64,000 bases of DNA from Lacrimispora sp. BS-2 (GCF_040207125.1 NZ_CP157940.1:3596001-3660000); one strand, 5' to 3'; positions 1 through 11,648 are shown, counted from the first letter of the stretch. Made by a program: numbers and translations. Notes: generated from the letters alone by a model not told the origin.

Positions 1-413
1 GTAATCGCTACAAACATGCCTCCGGCGCCTAAAGATGCATGGGAAAACCCTGGCACACCATCTTTGATCACCTGGGGAGAAATAATAATTAAAAATGCTA
101 CTACACCGGTAAGCGCCGCAATGATCCTTTGCTTGCGCAGACGCTTTTTTTCCATTAAATTAAATGGTATTAAAAATGCAATGAACAATGACAACAATCC
201 CATTGTCCAGCCAAACGGTGTCCAGAAATTTGGCCACCAGTCCCAGCCGAACACTTCTCCCGGAACAGTTAAAAAACAAAATATTGATCCTAACAAAATA
301 AACGGGAGCACCTGCATGATAGAATCTTTTAAGGTCGTAACCCAGACATTGTTATTAATTTTATTCATTTTCGGTGCAAAACTGTGCTCTAACCAATGAA
401 TTAACTGTTTCAT
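1..413 (-). CDS. PTS lactose/cellobiose-type EIIC permease, N-terminal part (runs off the left edge)
   Basis: Sugar-translocating membrane subunit of a phosphotransferase system. Read leftwards from an ATG at 413, with a strong GGAGGAGG ribosome site just upstream, it gives about 137 codons starting MKQLIHWLEHSFAPKM. No stop occurs before the window edge. Two hydrophobic stretches are visible, around residues 26-50 and 65-90. The opening HWLEHSFAPKM followed by a transmembrane segment is typical of the CelB/LicC family, whose members are usually near 430 residues, so about two thirds lies outside. It begins 22 bp after the EIIB gene and is surely co-transcribed with it. The sugar cannot be named from this fragment; beta-glucoside, cellobiose or chitobiose-type substrates are usual for the family. 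Confidence 0.85.
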   Translation of the reverse strand, partial: MKQLIHWLEHSFAPKMNKINNNVWVTTLKDSIMQVLPFILLGSIFCFLTVPGEVFGWDWWPNFWTPFGWTMGLLSLFIAFLIPFNLMEKKRLRKQRIIAALTGVVAFLIIISPQVIKDGVPGFSHASLGAGGMFVAI

Positions 414-435
414 TTTTCTCCTCCTCCTTATTCCC

Positions 436-741
436 TCAGCTCATTTCGCCAAGCAAATGATCCAGGGCCATTTCTCCATTTAATGTAGAATAATATTCCG
501 GCTTCATTAAGATAACCTTCACATCCTTTCCGCCTGTATATTCTTCAATTTCATCCAGAATATAAGCCAGGTGAGGTCCTACCATAAGAGCATCAATTTC
601 ATCAATATAGTTCTCAATTTCACTTTCCCCTCTGGCCTTTACATTGATCTCCACTTTTCTTGCGGCCACTGCCTTTCTAATATTAGCTGCCATAAACCCG
701 GAACTTGCACCGGATCCGCAAACAAGTAAAACATTTAACAT
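436..741 (-). CDS. PTS lactose/cellobiose-type EIIB
   Basis: Cytoplasmic phosphocarrier that passes phosphate from EIIA to the incoming sugar at EIIC. The 101-residue length is the normal size for a free-standing EIIB of this family. The phosphorylatable cysteine is Cys8, in the P-loop-like VCGSGASSG, followed by the expected helix. It is the first gene of a leftward operon with EIIC. No EIIA gene is visible in the window. The operon faces away from the PRD regulator at 968, which probably controls it. The gene has an AGGAGGAT-type ribosome site just upstream of the ATG. Confidence 0.9.
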   Translation of the reverse strand: MLNVLLVCGSGASSGFMAANIRKAVAARKVEINVKARGESEIENYIDEIDALMVGPHLAYILDEIEEYTGGKDVKVILMKPEYYSTLNGEMALDHLLGEMS

Positions 742-876
742 AAATAAAATCCTCCTTTATCTGTATACTATGGTTTATGAGAAGCAGTCTGTATCCCCTC
801 ATAAAAAGACGGTGAAAACATATTTTAGTTTTCATGATTTATTTGATGTATTCATTATGACTTTTTTTTATTTATA

Positions 877-923
877 ATTCCACCAGACATTTGCACCCTC
901 CATGTGCAAATGTCTGGTGGAAT
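877..923. promoter_or_regulatory. 20-bp-armed perfect palindrome between divergent PTS and regulator genes
   Basis: Positions 877-896 and 904-923 are perfect reverse complements around a 7-nt spacer (core arm CCACCAGACATTTGCAC). Neither side is followed by a U-tract, so this is not a standard terminator. It lies just upstream of a TATAAT at 941-946 that probably serves the regulator gene. An operator for the adjacent PRD regulator is the simplest reading; that role is inferred from position only. Confidence 0.6.
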
Positions 924-967
924 AATCCTTTCTATACTCTTATAATAGACAGAAGGAGGATTTTACT

Positions 968-2887
968 ATGGGGCCAAAACTATTAAAATTAATTCGTATT
1001 ATGTTGATGCATACAAACGAAATGACTGCTTCTGCTTTAGCTGCTGAAATGGGGGTATCGGAACGCAGCATTAAAAATTACATTTCAGAAATCAATGACA
1101 ACCATCCTCAGACCATCCGCTCTTCCAGGAAGGGGTATTCGATCCAGGCGGAGGCCGGAAGAAAAATATTAAATGATTCCGGAACTCACATTCCCCAGTC
1201 CTCTCAGGAAAGAATGGTTTATATTATCAATCTTTTAATCAAACAGGAAGCCGGCATTGACGCATACGATTTATGCGATACCATATACATCAGCTACTCC
1301 ACTTTAAAAAATGAACTGGGAGCTGTAAAAAAGAAGCTGAACCAGTTTGATTTAAAGCTTGTGAACCAAAAGGACAATTTGTCCATTGAGGGACTGGAAA
1401 AAAACAAACGCCGTCTGCTAAGCTCTATTTTATACGATGAATCCAACATTAACTTTGTAAGCCTGAAAACCATACAGCATGTTTTTCCTGATATTGAAAT
1501 TGAATATATTAAAAATACATTGCTGAATATTTTTGATAAATACCAATATTTTGTCAATGACTATTCTCTGATCAATATTGTTCTGCACATCACCATAGCC
1601 ATTGACAGAATCAAAAATCACAATATCAATACTCAGGATGTGAAAGAGCTGGTACAGATACGGCATCACGAATATGAGCTGGCAAGCCAGGTAACGAAAG
1701 AATTGGAAGATCATTTTCATATCATATATAGTGAAGCGGAAATATATGAACTTGCTCTTCTGCTGATTTCCAGAGCCACCACCATTGATTATAAAAGCAT
1801 AACCACTGCTAATTTAGAGGACTTTATCGGCAAGGAATGCTTTGACCTGGTGGAGGAGATGATCCAGTCAGTCAATGCCTATTACTATATTGATCTATCG
1901 GAACCTGAATTCCTGATCCGGTTTGCCATTCATATTAGAAATTTACTTCAAAGATCAAAGAACCAGCAATTTTCAAAAAATCCTTTAACCGAAGAAATTA
2001 AAACTTCCTGTCCATTGATTTATGATGTCTCCGTATATTTATCCGGAATCATCAAAGACCGTACAGGGATCATCATTAATGACGATGAAATTGCATATAT
2101 CACCTTTCACCTGGGGAGCACTCTGGAAGCTCAAAAAAGCCTTAATAAAAAAGTGACTGCTGTTTTATACTGCCCGAACTATTATGATTTAAATATACGT
2201 CTGACAGATACCATCAATCAGCACTTCTCCTGTGAGATGCTGATAACCAACATCATAACGGATGATACTTTACTGGAACAGGTTCCTAAATGTGATTTTA
2301 TTATGTCTACGGTACCGCTTCACGGCTATTATGGAATGGATATTGTCCATATCGGAATGTTTTTTACGGATAAGGATATTTCTGTGATCAGAAATAAAAT
2401 TACATCCGTAAGAATCAATAAAAGAAAAGCGACCTTTAAGAATTATCTGGAACTTCTGATTATTCCTGAATTTTTTGAAAGAAGAAATGATTTAAAAACA
2501 GAAAGGGATGCAATCGAATATATGGCTGGTAAAATGCACCGGATGGGTTATGTAAACGAAACATTCCGGGAAGATATCTACATGCGTGAAAAACTTTCTT
2601 CCACCGCTTTTTATGATTTTGCAATCCCCCATGCAATGAAAATGCACGCAGAAAAAACCGGGCTTAACATATTAATTTCTGATTCACCTGTCTCATGGAA
2701 CGGAAAGCCCGTTTCCTTAATAATCATGATGTGTTTTAACAAGAATGACCGGTACATTTTTAATGAAATTTTTGAGCCTCTTACCATGATGCTCACTGAC
2801 AGGGAATTGATTAAAAAACTGATCCAGGTCAAAGACCATGAAACCTTTATTCAAATGCTGACCGATAACCTGGAAGTCACCTTCTAG
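968..2887 (+). CDS. LicR/MtlR-type PTS-regulated transcription activator (HTH, two PRDs, EIIB-like, EIIA-like)
   Basis: A 639-residue multidomain regulator whose activity is set by PTS phosphorylation. Visible in order: an N-terminal winged HTH (about residues 5-55, with SASALAAEMGVSERSIKNYI), a second Mga-type HTH (about 85-160), two PRD domains (about 170-280 and 285-390, with histidines in HITIAIDRIKNHN and FAIHIRNLL), an EIIB-like segment (about 397-475) and a C-terminal EIIA-2-like domain with candidate His555 in FAIPHAMKM. The EIIB-like segment has CPNYYD where an active EIIB has its phosphocysteine loop. The ATG follows an AGAAGGAGGA site. It diverges from the EIIB/EIIC genes and probably activates them when the sugar is present. 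DNA-binding activator is more likely than RNA antiterminator because HTH domains replace the CAT domain. Confidence 0.9.
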   Translation: MGPKLLKLIRIMLMHTNEMTASALAAEMGVSERSIKNYISEINDNHPQTIRSSRKGYSIQAEAGRKILNDSGTHIPQSSQERMVYIINLLIKQEAGIDAYDLCDTIYISYSTLKNELGAVKKKLNQFDLKLVNQKDNLSIEGLEKNKRRLLSSILYDESNINFVSLKTIQHVFPDIEIEYIKNTLLNIFDKYQYFVNDYSLINIVLHITIAIDRIKNHNINTQDVKELVQIRHHEYELASQVTKELEDHFHIIYSEAEIYELALLLISRATTIDYKSITTANLEDFIGKECFDLVEEMIQSVNAYYYIDLSEPEFLIRFAIHIRNLLQRSKNQQFSKNPLTEEIKTSCPLIYDVSVYLSGIIKDRTGIIINDDEIAYITFHLGSTLEAQKSLNKKVTAVLYCPNYYDLNIRLTDTINQHFSCEMLITNIITDDTLLEQVPKCDFIMSTVPLHGYYGMDIVHIGMFFTDKDISVIRNKITSVRINKRKATFKNYLELLIIPEFFERRNDLKTERDAIEYMAGKMHRMGYVNETFREDIYMREKLSSTAFYDFAIPHAMKMHAEKTGLNILISDSPVSWNGKPVSLIIMMCFNKNDRYIFNEIFEPLTMMLTDRELIKKLIQVKDHETFIQMLTDNLEVTF

Positions 2888-2910
2888 TACAGATTTCACA
2901 GCCGCTCATA

Positions 2911-2950
2911 AAAAAAGTTGTCCTGGCTTTTTAAGCTGGACAACTTTTTT
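2911..2950. terminator. Bidirectional intrinsic terminator
   Basis: Inverted repeat AAAAAAGTTGTCC (2911-2923) with GGACAACTTTTTT (2938-2950), giving U-tracts on both strands. It sits between the convergent regulator and CBS-domain genes and should serve both. Confidence 0.9.
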
Positions 2951-2965
2951 ATGGGTATTTTAAAA

Positions 2966-4282
2966 TTACTTATCCTTTATCCGGACAATCGCACTCTTTA
3001 TTACTTTATCATCCATTTCTGAAATGGAATAATGATTTTTTTCATCCTCCAGCTCCAATGGAAGCTGAGATTTCATTGGAATATAACCAAGTATTTCGAT
3101 CAGATATCCTGACAATGTATCGCAGGAGCTTTCTATTTCCTCATGAAGCACCTCATCTAAATCATACAGGGAAATACTTCCTGCCGCTTTATAGACATTA
3201 GGTTCTACTTCTATCAGTTCCGGCTCCCAATCATCATATTCATCCGGAATATCTCCTACAATTTCTTCTATCAGATCCTCCATGGTGATAAGACCGGAAA
3301 CACCTCCGTATTCATCTACCAGGATGGCCATTTTGGTCTTACTTTTTTTCATTTCCAGAAATAAATCATCTGTCTTTTTATTTTCCGGTATAAAATAAGG
3401 CTTCTGCATGATGGTACGGATATCGATACCCGCCTGATCATACTTATTCATTTCAATGATAAAGTCCTTCATGGACAAAATACCGATAATATTATCAATC
3501 TCTTCTTCATAAACCGGAATTCTGGAATGTCTGCTGTCCAATATCTCATTAAGGACCAGCTCCATGGGCTTTTTGATATCCACTGCCACCATATCCTGTC
3601 TGGGGGTCATGATTTCTCTGGCTCTTTTATCATCAAAGAGAAAAATAGAAGTGATCATATCCTCTTCGATTTTATTGAACACACCGCTTTCCCGCCCCAT
3701 CTGAAGCATGGAACGGATTTCTTCCTCAGAAATTTCTTCCTCCAGATTATCTGACTTCATACCAAGAAGCTTTAAGATTCCATTGGTTGACATAGAAAGA
3801 AGCTTGATGAATGGAGCCATGGCTTTTGATACGGTGTAAATAGGGCGTACAGCGAATAAGCTGAACCATTCTGCCTTTTGCAGCGCAATCCGTTTCGGAA
3901 CCAGTTCTCCAAAGACCAGGTTAAAATAAGACAGGATAATGGTTACTGTCACCATGGCAATACTCCGGCTGTAGGGGATTCCCAAAGCCAGCATCTTTCC
4001 TCCCAATACCTGTGAAATTCCTGTTGCCGCCGATGCACTGGAAAAGAAACCGGCAAAGGTTATGGCTACCTGGATGGTTGAAAGAAAACCGGTCGAATCC
4101 TCGGAAAGCTTTTGAATCAGGGCTGCCTTCTTATTTCCGCCGTCAGCCAGCATTCGGATCCTGTTTTTGTTGACTGATACTACAGCCATTTCTGCTCCTG
4201 CGAAGAACGCATTCATTAAGGTCAAAGCAATTAATAATAATATCTGTGCGGCTATCTGCGCCGCGCCTGGGTCACTGTCCAA
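2966..4282 (-). CDS. CNNM/CorC (HlyC-type) membrane CBS-domain protein
   Basis: Integral membrane protein of the hemolysin-C/CorC group, whose characterised members take part in Mg2+/Co2+ export or homeostasis. The 438 residues hold a DUF21/CNNM membrane region (about 1-190, hydrophobic, with LNLVFGELVPKR-like FGELVPKR), a CBS pair (about 210-330, with SRIPVYEEEIDNIIGIL and the acidic DEYGGVSGLIT loop) and a C-terminal CorC_HlyC domain (about 345-430). Length and order are standard for the family. It stands alone, between a shared terminator at its end and the gyrA terminator upstream. 'Hemolysin' labels for this family are historical and toxin activity should not be assumed. Confidence 0.9.
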   Translation of the reverse strand: MDSDPGAAQIAAQILLLIALTLMNAFFAGAEMAVVSVNKNRIRMLADGGNKKAALIQKLSEDSTGFLSTIQVAITFAGFFSSASAATGISQVLGGKMLALGIPYSRSIAMVTVTIILSYFNLVFGELVPKRIALQKAEWFSLFAVRPIYTVSKAMAPFIKLLSMSTNGILKLLGMKSDNLEEEISEEEIRSMLQMGRESGVFNKIEEDMITSIFLFDDKRAREIMTPRQDMVAVDIKKPMELVLNEILDSRHSRIPVYEEEIDNIIGILSMKDFIIEMNKYDQAGIDIRTIMQKPYFIPENKKTDDLFLEMKKSKTKMAILVDEYGGVSGLITMEDLIEEIVGDIPDEYDDWEPELIEVEPNVYKAAGSISLYDLDEVLHEEIESSCDTLSGYLIEILGYIPMKSQLPLELEDEKNHYSISEMDDKVIKSAIVRIKDK

Positions 4283-4349
4283 GCTGGTATTCCTCCTTTT
4301 TTAGGACATGTTCGTCCATGCAGGATTTTCCTGCTAAATTTCAATAAAG

Positions 4350-4399
4350 AAAAGACTTTGGATGCAGTAAAGTTAATATAGCTGCATTCAAAGTCTTTT
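4350..4399 (-). terminator. Terminator of the dnaA-gyrA operon
   Basis: AAAAGACTTTGGATGCAG (4350-4367) pairs with CTGCATTCAAAGTCTTTT (4382-4399) around a 14-nt loop. On the minus strand a T-rich run follows. It lies about 75 bp past the gyrA stop. Confidence 0.85.
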
Positions 4400-4472
4400 A
4401 CTGCTGATTATTGATAGTACATATTATAATATAAAAAATTATATATTACCATATCATTGGTGTTAAAATTTT

Positions 4473-7034
4473 TTATTTTTCTTCAGGAGCTTCTTCATTT
4501 TCAGCGATCTCTTCAGGAATCTCTTCATCCTCCATATCCAGTTCTTCCATGCCTTCACCGTCGGACTTGCTGCCGTCATCCCGTACCTTGGCAATGCTTG
4601 CAACACTGATATCAGACTCCTGGTCAATATTCATCAGCTTCACTCCGGAAGTGTTCCTGCCTATAACAGAGATATCATTGACAGAAATACGGATCACGAT
4701 GCCTTCCGTTGTGATCAGAAGGAGGTCATGGTCATCCTCAACTAACTTGGCTCCCACAATATCTCCTGTCTTTTCTGTGATCTTATAGCACAGAACACCC
4801 TTTCCGCCTCTCCTCTGAGGAGTAAATTCTTCAATTGGGGTACGTTTGCCCATACCGTTGGCAGATACGATCAAAAGCTTTGGTCCCTGGGATTCCATCT
4901 GCATGCCGATAACCTGGTCATCATCATTGAACTTCATACCGATAACACCCATGGATACACGGCCTGTTATACGGACATCCTTTTCATGGAACCGGATGCA
5001 CTGGCCCTTTTTCGTTACCAGGAAAATATCCTTTGTATCGTCGGTTGCCTTAACCTCAATCAGTTCATCATTTTCCCGAAGGACAATGGCTTGGAGACCG
5101 TTCTTACGGACATTGGCATATTCCATCATCGGTGTTTTCTTTACCATTCCGTTTTTGGTTGCCATGAATAGGAACTTATCATCGTCGTATTCCTTCATAG
5201 GGATGATAGCTGTAATGCTCTCACCTGGAAGCATCTGCAGAAGGTTTACAATTGCGGTTCCTCTGGAGGTTCTGCTTCCTTCCGGAATCATATAGGTTTT
5301 TAACCGGTAAACACGGCCTGTATTGGTAAAGAACATCAGGTAATGATGGGTTGTTGTCATCATCAGGTCTTCGATGTAATCCTGGTCAATGGTCTGCATT
5401 CCCTTGATTCCCCTGCCGCCCCGGTTCTGGTTCTTGAAGTTGTCAATCGACATCCTCTTAATGTATCCCAGTTTCGTCATGGCGACTATGGTGCTTTCAT
5501 CAGGAATCAAGTCTTCCATGGACATATCGTATTCATCAAAGCCGATGGAGGTTCTTCTGTCATCTCCATACTTTGCAGAAATGATGGATATTTCCTCCTT
5601 GATCACTGCTAAAAGCTTTTTCTCATCAGCAAGGATGGCTTTTAATTCTGCAATCCTGGCTTCCAGCTCCCTGAATTCGTTCTCAAGCTTTTCTCTTTCC
5701 AGACCGGTAAGAGCTCTCAAACGCATATCCACAATTGCCTGGGACTGGACATCGCTTAAGCCGAAACGGCTCATAAGTTCTGCCTTGGCTGTCTGGACAT
5801 TTGCCGAACCGCGGATGATCCTGATGACTTCGTCAATATTATCTAAAGCAATGAGCAAGCCTTGCAAAATATGGGCTCTTTCTTCCGCCTTATTCAAATC
5901 GTAACGGATTCTTCTGGTAACTACTTCCTTCTGATGATCCAGATAATAATTTAACATCTGAAGGATGTTTAACACCTTTGGCTCCAGAACGCCGGAACTG
6001 TTTTTAACAAGGGCAAGCATGATCACGCCAAAGGTATCCTGAAGCTGGGTATGCTTGATCAACTGATTAAGTATTACATTGGCATTGGCATCCCGGCGAA
6101 GCTCAATACAGATTCTCATTCCGGTACGGTCAGACTCATCTCGTAAGTCGGTAATACCGTCTATTTTCTTATCCTTTACAAGTTCTGCGACTTTTTCAAT
6201 GAGACGGGCCTTATTAACCATGTATGGAAGCTCGGTAACAATAATCCGGCTTTTTCCGTTTGCCATAGCCTCAATATCGCTGACACCCCTGACACGGATT
6301 TTTCCTCTTCCTGTGCGGTATGCTTCTTCAATTCCCCGTTTTCCGAGGATGGTTGCTCCGGTTGGGAAGTCAGGCCCTTTGATGATTTCAAGGATCTCCT
6401 CCATGGTGGTTTCTCTGTTTTCTTCCACCTGGTTGTCAATAATATGAACGACCGCATTGATGACCTCTCTCAAGTTGTGAGGAGGGATGTTGGTAGCCAT
6501 ACCAACAGCAATGCCTGAGGTACCATTTACCAAAAGATTGGGGTAACGGGCCGGAAGGACATCCGGTTCCCTCTCTGTCTCATCAAAGTTGGGGCTGAAA
6601 TCAACGGTATCTTTGTTGATATCCGCAAGCATCTCCATGGAAATCTTACTTAAGCGGGCTTCCGTATATCGCATGGCAGCCGCGCCGTCTCCATCCACGG
6701 AACCGAAGTTTCCATGGCCATCCACCAACGGATATCTGGTAGACCACTCCTGTGCCAGATTCACCAGGGCTCCGTAAATGGAGCTGTCGCCATGGGGATG
6801 GTATTTACCCATGGTATCACCGACGATACGGGCACATTTACGGTGTGGTTTATCCGGACCGTTGTTGAGTTCGATCATGGAATACAGGACTCTACGCTGA
6901 ACCGGCTTTAAACCGTCTCTTACATCAGGCAGGGCTCTGGAAACAATGACGCTCATGGCATAATCGATATACGATTTTTCCATGGTCTTTTTTAGGTCCA
7001 CATCATGAACTTTATCAAAGATATTTGGTTCCAT
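4473..7034 (-). CDS. gyrA: DNA gyrase subunit A
   Basis: Breakage-reunion subunit of gyrase, forming the A2B2 complex that introduces negative supercoils. The protein has 853 residues. The N-terminal domain carries the catalytic tyrosine near residue 123 (RYTEARLS) and the quinolone-interaction loop [10 protein letters not shown] at about residues 79-88. The C-terminal beta-pinwheel has the GyrA-box QRRGGKG near residue 740, which separates gyrase from ParC. The last 40 residues are very acidic ([17 protein letters not shown]), a common GyrA tail. Gyrase position Ser83 (E. coli numbering) is serine, but the position equivalent to Asp87 is glycine. It begins 14 bp after gyrB and ends the operon. 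Confidence 0.97.
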   Translation of the reverse strand: MEPNIFDKVHDVDLKKTMEKSYIDYAMSVIVSRALPDVRDGLKPVQRRVLYSMIELNNGPDKPHRKCARIVGDTMGKYHPHGDSSIYGALVNLAQEWSTRYPLVDGHGNFGSVDGDGAAAMRYTEARLSKISMEMLADINKDTVDFSPNFDETEREPDVLPARYPNLLVNGTSGIAVGMATNIPPHNLREVINAVVHIIDNQVEENRETTMEEILEIIKGPDFPTGATILGKRGIEEAYRTGRGKIRVRGVSDIEAMANGKSRIIVTELPYMVNKARLIEKVAELVKDKKIDGITDLRDESDRTGMRICIELRRDANANVILNQLIKHTQLQDTFGVIMLALVKNSSGVLEPKVLNILQMLNYYLDHQKEVVTRRIRYDLNKAEERAHILQGLLIALDNIDEVIRIIRGSANVQTAKAELMSRFGLSDVQSQAIVDMRLRALTGLEREKLENEFRELEARIAELKAILADEKKLLAVIKEEISIISAKYGDDRRTSIGFDEYDMSMEDLIPDESTIVAMTKLGYIKRMSIDNFKNQNRGGRGIKGMQTIDQDYIEDLMMTTTHHYLMFFTNTGRVYRLKTYMIPEGSRTSRGTAIVNLLQMLPGESITAIIPMKEYDDDKFLFMATKNGMVKKTPMMEYANVRKNGLQAIVLRENDELIEVKATDDTKDIFLVTKKGQCIRFHEKDVRITGRVSMGVIGMKFNDDDQVIGMQMESQGPKLLIVSANGMGKRTPIEEFTPQRRGGKGVLCYKITEKTGDIVGAKLVEDDHDLLLITTEGIVIRISVNDISVIGRNTSGVKLMNIDQESDISVASIAKVRDDGSKSDGEGMEELDMEDEEIPEEIAENEEAPEEK

Positions 7035-7048
7035 TTTATTTCCTCCAA

Positions 7049-8983
<1,935 letters not shown>

Positions 8984-10069
8984 TTAATTTTCACTGCCTA
9001 CGGTACCGCTTACCACCCGGAATATCTTATCAACTGGAAACCGGTTTCTTACAAATTCTTCCAGTCCCGTACAGGTGATCACGGTCTGTATATGATTGAT
9101 TCCTGCAAGTAATTGATTTTGTCTGCTGCTGTCCAGCTCTGATAATACGTCATCCAATAAAAGGATGGGATAATCATATACTGTTTTTTCTACCAGTTCT
9201 ATTTCTGCAAGCTTTAAGGACAACGCCGCTGTCCTTTGCTGCCCCTGGGAACCGAACCGGCGAATGTCGATTCCGTTGATGATGAAACTTAAATCATCCC
9301 GGTGGGGACCGGTAAGCGTTGTTTTCTGCTTGATATCCTGCTGCCTGCTTCGCCTTATGACATCTTCAAACGCATCCGCCTCTACATTTGGCTCATAAAG
9401 GATGCGCAGAGTTTCCTTTTCCCCGGAAAGATTCCCGTGGATGGGTCCGATGATACCATCCAGCTGCTCTATAAATGCCTTCCGGTAACCCATCATTTCT
9501 TTTCCATATTGGACCAGCTGCATATCCCATATGTCCAGGGTTTCCTCATAATCAGGCCGGAAAGCCATATCTTTTAACAGTTTATTGCGCTGCGTCACAA
9601 TCCGATTATACTGCACAAGGGAATGGACGTAAAGCTTATTTAGTTGACATAATTCCAAATCAACGAACCGGCGCCTTTCGGCCGGTCCGTTTTTTATGAG
9701 ATTTAAGTCTTCCGGAGAAAAAAATACAACGTTGACTATTCCAAACAATTCACTGGCTTTCCTTATGGGAACGCCGTTTACTGCCACGCCTTTGGCTTTA
9801 TTCTTCTTCAAATGCATGTCAATCCGGTATGGAATATCTTTCTTTCTGATGTTTAGCTTGATATGCGACTCATCCCTGTCAAACTGTATGATTTCCTTAT
9901 CCTTGCTCCCTCTGTGGGATTTTGTCGTAGCACAGACATAGATTGCTTCTAAGACATTTGTTTTCCCCTGGGCATTGTCCCCATAGAGTATATTGGTTCC
10001 CTGACTAAAATCCATATGTAATTCATCATAGTTGCGGTAATTCTTAAGCTCTATCGATTCAATTATCAT
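8984..10069 (-). CDS. recF: DNA replication and repair protein RecF
   Basis: SMC-like ATPase that loads RecA at ssDNA gaps through RecFOR. The 361 residues match the family. Walker A GDNAQGKTN is at residues 30-38, the ABC signature region GSQGQQRTAALSLKLAE is near 280, and Walker B LLLDDVLSELD follows near 305. It starts 8 bp after yaaA, indicating translational coupling. Confidence 0.96.
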   Translation of the reverse strand: MIIESIELKNYRNYDELHMDFSQGTNILYGDNAQGKTNVLEAIYVCATTKSHRGSKDKEIIQFDRDESHIKLNIRKKDIPYRIDMHLKKNKAKGVAVNGVPIRKASELFGIVNVVFFSPEDLNLIKNGPAERRRFVDLELCQLNKLYVHSLVQYNRIVTQRNKLLKDMAFRPDYEETLDIWDMQLVQYGKEMMGYRKAFIEQLDGIIGPIHGNLSGEKETLRILYEPNVEADAFEDVIRRSRQQDIKQKTTLTGPHRDDLSFIINGIDIRRFGSQGQQRTAALSLKLAEIELVEKTVYDYPILLLDDVLSELDSSRQNQLLAGINHIQTVITCTGLEEFVRNRFPVDKIFRVVSGTVGSEN

Positions 10070-10077
10070 GGATGGTG

Positions 10078-10287
10078 TTATTCCTCGATTTTGATGGTAT
10101 TACCTTCAAACGTGACTACGTCTCCGGCTCTTAATTTCTTTCCTCTCTGGTATTCTACCTGGCCGTTGACGCGTACAAGTCCATCCTCAATGACAAATTT
10201 GGCATCAACTCCTGATCCCACCATTCCGGAAGCCTTTAAAGCCTGTCCCAGCTTGATGTATTCATCCCTTAACTTGATTGTCTCCAT
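10078..10287 (-). CDS. yaaA: S4-domain RNA-binding protein YaaA
   Basis: Small S4-like RNA-binding protein encoded between dnaN and recF in most Firmicutes; in Bacillus it is linked to late 50S ribosome assembly (family knowledge). I place the start at the ATG at 10287 (METIKLRDEYIKLGQALK, 69 residues) because AGAGAGGA lies 4-5 nt upstream. An in-frame TTG 21 bp further out has no comparable site. The S4 fold is recognisable from LGQALKASG, then RVNGQVEYQRGKKLRAGD. Confidence 0.9.
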   Translation of the reverse strand: METIKLRDEYIKLGQALKASGMVGSGVDAKFVIEDGLVRVNGQVEYQRGKKLRAGDVVTFEGNTIKIEE

Positions 10288-10340
10288 ATTTTCCTCTCTA
10301 TTTTCCAAATCCCATATTTCCCTTACCAGACATGGACAGT

Positions 10341-11462
10341 TTAAACCGCTGCCGCATTAAAGTTGACAGGAAGGATCAGGTAAATATATTTTCCCTCTTC
10401 ATCCCGGATAAAGCAAGGGGATTTGGGATTCAGCATATAAAGGGTTACTTCTTCGTCATCAATGATCCTTAAAGCATCAATCAGAAACTTTGGATTAAAG
10501 CCGATCATGATGTCGCTTCCTGTTTTATGAATCGGAACCTGGGCATTCATGGAACCAAAGCTGGAATTCATCTTAAGCTGCATTTCCTGATCTTCAATAT
10601 TCATGATCAGGGGCTTCTTATCATTTTCCCTTACCAGGATGGTGGCCCGGTCAAGACAGTCTAAAAGCTCTCTTTTATTGACTGAGGTCTTTGTCTCATA
10701 ATCGCTGGAAAGCATCTGGTCAATCCGGAAATATTCACCTTCTATTAAACGGGAAACAACGATGGTATCATCAAATTCGAATAAAATGTGATTGGTGCTG
10801 AAGAAAATAAGCACTTCTTTTTCATTATCTCCGCCCAGGATCTTGCTGACTTCATTTAGAGTCTTGCCAGGAACAATGACTTTTATATCATGATAAGTAT
10901 CTTTTAATTCAATATTTCGGATAGAAATCCTGTGGCCATCCAGAGAAACCACCTTTAACTGGTTCCCGGATACCTGGAAAAGCTCTCCAGTCATCATCTT
11001 ATTGCTGTCATTGGGGGCAATGGAAAAAATGGTCTGGCGGATCACTTCCTTTAAAGAGAACTGGGAAAGGCAGATATAATGATCCCGTTCAATATACGGA
11101 AGATAAGCAAATTCCTCCCCATCCCGTCCCTGGATATGGAATACAGAGTTTTCACAGGAAATGGTGGTGGTAAATTTCTCATCGCTTTCAATGGTTACAA
11201 GGGAATCTCCTGCAGAAGAGAGTTTTCTTACGATCTCTGAAAGCAGTTTTGCCTCAAGAGCTATTTTTCCTCTCTCCAGGATGGTTCCTTCTACCTTAGT
11301 TTCAATTCCCAGCTCCATGTCATTGGCAGTCAGTTTGATCTCTGATCCGCTGGCATCGATGAAGATGCATTCCAGGATGGACATAGTTGTTTTACTGGGA
11401 ACTGCTTTCAGTACGATATTAATGCCGTTTAGGATCTCATCCTGTTTAAATGTCAGTTTCAT
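10341..11462 (-). CDS. dnaN: DNA polymerase III beta subunit (sliding clamp)
   Basis: Ring-shaped processivity clamp of the replisome. The 373 residues give three repeated clamp domains of about 120 residues each, starting MKLTFKQDEILNGINIVLKA. The C-terminal MLNPKSPCF-type segment and LPVNFN-type end correspond to the conserved LPVR-like tail. It follows dnaA after a 258-bp spacer that holds the unwinding part of oriC, and precedes yaaA by 53 bp. Confidence 0.96.
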   Translation of the reverse strand: MKLTFKQDEILNGINIVLKAVPSKTTMSILECIFIDASGSEIKLTANDMELGIETKVEGTILERGKIALEAKLLSEIVRKLSSAGDSLVTIESDEKFTTTISCENSVFHIQGRDGEEFAYLPYIERDHYICLSQFSLKEVIRQTIFSIAPNDSNKMMTGELFQVSGNQLKVVSLDGHRISIRNIELKDTYHDIKVIVPGKTLNEVSKILGGDNEKEVLIFFSTNHILFEFDDTIVVSRLIEGEYFRIDQMLSSDYETKTSVNKRELLDCLDRATILVRENDKKPLIMNIEDQEMQLKMNSSFGSMNAQVPIHKTGSDIMIGFNPKFLIDALRIIDDEEVTLYMLNPKSPCFIRDEEGKYIYLILPVNFNAAAV

Positions 11463-11499
11463 AATTGTTGATAACTCCTTTGCTCTAGAAATTGCAATA

Positions 11500-11563
11500 A
11501 ATAGATGGATGATATAGTTAAATTCCGTAGTAGTAGTAGTAGGGGCTGTGGGTTTGTGTAAAA
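11500..11563. other. Probable DnaA-trio origin-unwinding element (basal unwinding system)
   Basis: On the plus strand an AT-rich segment (to 11526) is followed by five perfect TAG repeats (11528-11542), a short GC block GGGC (11543-11546), and two back-to-back degenerate DnaA boxes in complement orientation, TGTGGGTTT (11547-11555) and TGTGTAAAA (11555-11563). DUE, then TAG trios, then GC-rich spacer, then boxes, with the DUE toward dnaN, is the order described for the Bacillus subtilis basal unwinding system. The assignment comes from pattern and position, not experiment. Confidence 0.7.
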
Positions 11564-11648
11564 GCCTTAATAACCTATATAAAGGCAGATGTTTCCATGT
11601 TCATAACGATGTGAATAACGTCCACAAAATCTAAGGAAAACTATGAGG

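Noticed and set aside
5389..5904. Long antisense open frame within gyrA (171 codons), and similar ones in gyrB
   Set aside because: Shadows of the gyrase genes on the other strand; serine-rich low-information translations with no start signals.
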